Shown here one piece after another: positions 4,833-6,068 of a stretch of 6,068 bases of DNA. Source of the DNA: Patescibacteria group bacterium. Lineage in GTDB: Bacteria; Patescibacteriota; Minisyncoccia; Phycocordibacterales; UBA9973. Under the pieces are notes generated by a model, which was given only the letters and a program-made list of their open reading frames with translations, was not told the origin of the DNA and ran no database searches. The translations under genes were made by a program, and so were the position numbers. Location of the stretch: positions 1-6,068 of the forward strand of contig JAUPWJ010000091.1 in NCBI GenBank assembly GCA_030916575.1, in the 5' to 3' direction. The stretch's first letter is position 1, and every line of letters starts with the position of its first letter.

Positions 4833-4947
4833 CAAATAAAATTTGCATTTTTTTTATCTTTGTGTTAGTGTTACTTTAATTGATCGATTGAGTACTGGAT
4901 GCCTCAATTACCCTTATAAATTAAGCCTGAAAAGGCATTTTTGTCTT
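4833..4947 (+). other. rpoB upstream region: AT-rich, small hairpins, no clear promoter
   Basis: No gene is seen. The region holds TATCTTTG (4855-4862), which matches the Bacteroidota -7 consensus TAnnTTTG, although a -33 partner at normal spacing is missing. An inverted repeat ATTGAG/CTCAAT spans 4887-4908 with a 10-nt loop. A possible -10 TATAAA lies at 4915-4920 without a good -35. A GCCT-GAAA-AGGC tetraloop hairpin (4925-4936) is followed by five T just before the rpoB ATG. AAGG inside that hairpin is 12 nt from the ATG, too far for a good Shine-Dalgarno. Confidence 0.4.
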
Positions 4948-6068
4948 ATGCAAATTCAAACTAAGCGTCCAAAGAAGTATTTCGCAAGGTATAAGAGTCC
5001 TCTAGTCGAGTTTCCAAATTTAATAGAAGCCCAAGTAAAATCTTTCAAATGGCTCATGGAAGAAGGTATCGGAGAAGTATTCAAAGAATTTTCTCCTATT
5101 TCTGATTACTCAGGAAAGAAATTCCAATTGGATTTCACTTCTTTTTCTATTGGTGAACCAAAGACTGATGAGTATTACTGTAAAGTAAATAAACTTTCTT
5201 ACCAAGGTTTATTAAAAACAAGAGTAAAGTTAACAAATAAAATTTTAGGAACTGTAAAAGAACAAGAAATTTTTATTTCTGAAATTCCTTTAATGACTGC
5301 TCACGGCACATTTATTATAAATGGTGTAGAGCGCGTAATCGTACCTCAACTCGCAAGAAGTTTCGGAGTATTTTTTACTGAAGGAGAAAGTAAGGGTAAA
5401 AGATTTTTCGGTGCAAAGATAATTCCTGCACGCGGAGTATGGATTGAGATAGAAGGAGATGCAGACGGAGCGATATACATAAGAATAGACAAAAAGAGAA
5501 AATTCCCAGCGACTACACTACTTCGTGCTATGGGATACGACACAAATGAAAACATGCTTAAGGCATTTGAAAAAAGTGTTCGAACTACAGAGTCTACAGG
5601 TGAAGGCAATATTTTTGCAGATGCAATCAATGCGTGTTTAGCAAAAGATCCAGCAAAGAATTTAAATGATTCCTATATAGAAATTTACAAGCGTCTAAGA
5701 GATGGAGACATGGCAACAGCAGACAACGCTAAGGAATTTTTCAATGCATTGTTTACACCTGAGCGTTATGACCTATCTCCAGTAGGACGATACCGATTCA
5801 ATAAGCGTTTTGATTTGAGCATGGAAGAAGTTGAACTAGCAAGACGAACTATATCTAAAGAAGACTTAGTTGTAGTGCTTTCCAATATCATTAATTTAAA
5901 CAATGATCCTTATGCAAAGTCTGACGACATAGACCATTTAGGTCAAAGAAGAGTGCGATTGGTTGGAGAGATGCTTCAACAAAAAGTACGCACAGGTATG
6001 ATGCAAATTAAGAGAAATATTCAAGATCGTATGTCTATCGTAGACGTAGATACTGCAATGCCTATACA
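4948..6068 (+). CDS. rpoB: DNA-directed RNA polymerase subunit beta (N-terminal 373 residues; cut by window edge)
   Basis: RpoB is the second-largest subunit of the core RNA polymerase. The 373 codons seen cover the protrusion and lobe regions. Landmarks are KSPLVEFPNLIEAQVKSF near the start, the block TAHGTFIINGVERVIVPQL (117-135), GAKIIPARGVWIEIE (155-169), the lobe motif DKKRKFPATTLLRAMGY (181-197), VGRYRFNKRF (279-288), and DDIDHLGQRRVRLVGE (326-341). The window stops in VDVDTAMPI, just before rifampicin-resistance cluster I. The start ATG fits the alignment with the conserved N-terminal region. An oddity is that the nearly invariant QLxRSPG motif reads QLARSFG (134-140), with Phe replacing Pro at 139. 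rpoC normally follows, outside the window. Regulation may involve the small hairpin immediately upstream. Confidence 0.98.
   Translation, partial: MQIQTKRPKKYFARYKSPLVEFPNLIEAQVKSFKWLMEEGIGEVFKEFSPISDYSGKKFQLDFTSFSIGEPKTDEYYCKVNKLSYQGLLKTRVKLTNKILGTVKEQEIFISEIPLMTAHGTFIINGVERVIVPQLARSFGVFFTEGESKGKRFFGAKIIPARGVWIEIEGDADGAIYIRIDKKRKFPATTLLRAMGYDTNENMLKAFEKSVRTTESTGEGNIFADAINACLAKDPAKNLNDSYIEIYKRLRDGDMATADNAKEFFNALFTPERYDLSPVGRYRFNKRFDLSMEEVELARRTISKEDLVVVLSNIINLNNDPYAKSDDIDHLGQRRVRLVGEMLQQKVRTGMMQIKRNIQDRMSIVDVDTAMPI

Noticed and set aside
4125..4922. Similar short sequences (ACCTTAAAAAT and ACCCTTATAAAT) flanking the presumed insert as a target-site duplication
   Set aside because: The match is imperfect and lies in AT-rich sequence. 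No transposase or terminal inverted repeats are present.

Overview
The window looks like a chromosomal piece of a small-genome, AT-rich bacterium. Candidate Phyla Radiation / Patescibacteria (Parcubacteria-like) is the best guess. This is inference from the compact, low-GC housekeeping genes, the shortened TrmD, an RNase R without an N-terminal helix-turn-helix domain, and the S16-KH-TrmD gene order. No marker in the window proves it. The standard genetic code fits every gene.

Layout. 1-1410 (minus strand): most of an RNase R/RNase II-family exoribonuclease, cut by the left edge. 1411-1488: a 78-bp divergent promoter region. 1489-2547 (plus): an exported 352-residue low-complexity protein built almost entirely of three-residue units ending in tyrosine, which is the most unusual object here. 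2587-2895: ribosomal protein bS16. 3010-3345: a KhpA-type KH RNA-binding protein. 3399-4055: TrmD, the tRNA m1G37 methyltransferase. 4056-4285: a near-perfect sigma70-type promoter followed by about 170 nt with two AT-rich hairpins and no clear gene. 4286-4762: a four-helix membrane protein of unknown function whose codon use differs from its neighbours. 4763-4947: a strong terminator, then an AT-rich leader with small hairpins. 4948-6068: the N-terminal 373 residues of RNA polymerase beta (RpoB), cut by the right edge just before rifampicin cluster I.

How the parts relate. RNase R, bS16, KhpA, TrmD and RpoB are core RNA, ribosome and transcription functions. The rpsP-KH-trmD order is the remnant of the widespread rpsP operon, but rimM is not present between KH and trmD. 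Each gene appears to have its own promoter, and hairpins separate the members. Four genes (rnr, the repeat protein, rpsP, trmD) share one start architecture: an extended -10 element (TGN-TANNNT) ending exactly 6 nt before ATG, with no Shine-Dalgarno. Their mRNAs are therefore predicted to be leaderless. The membrane-protein segment between trmD and rpoB departs from this style and may have been acquired.
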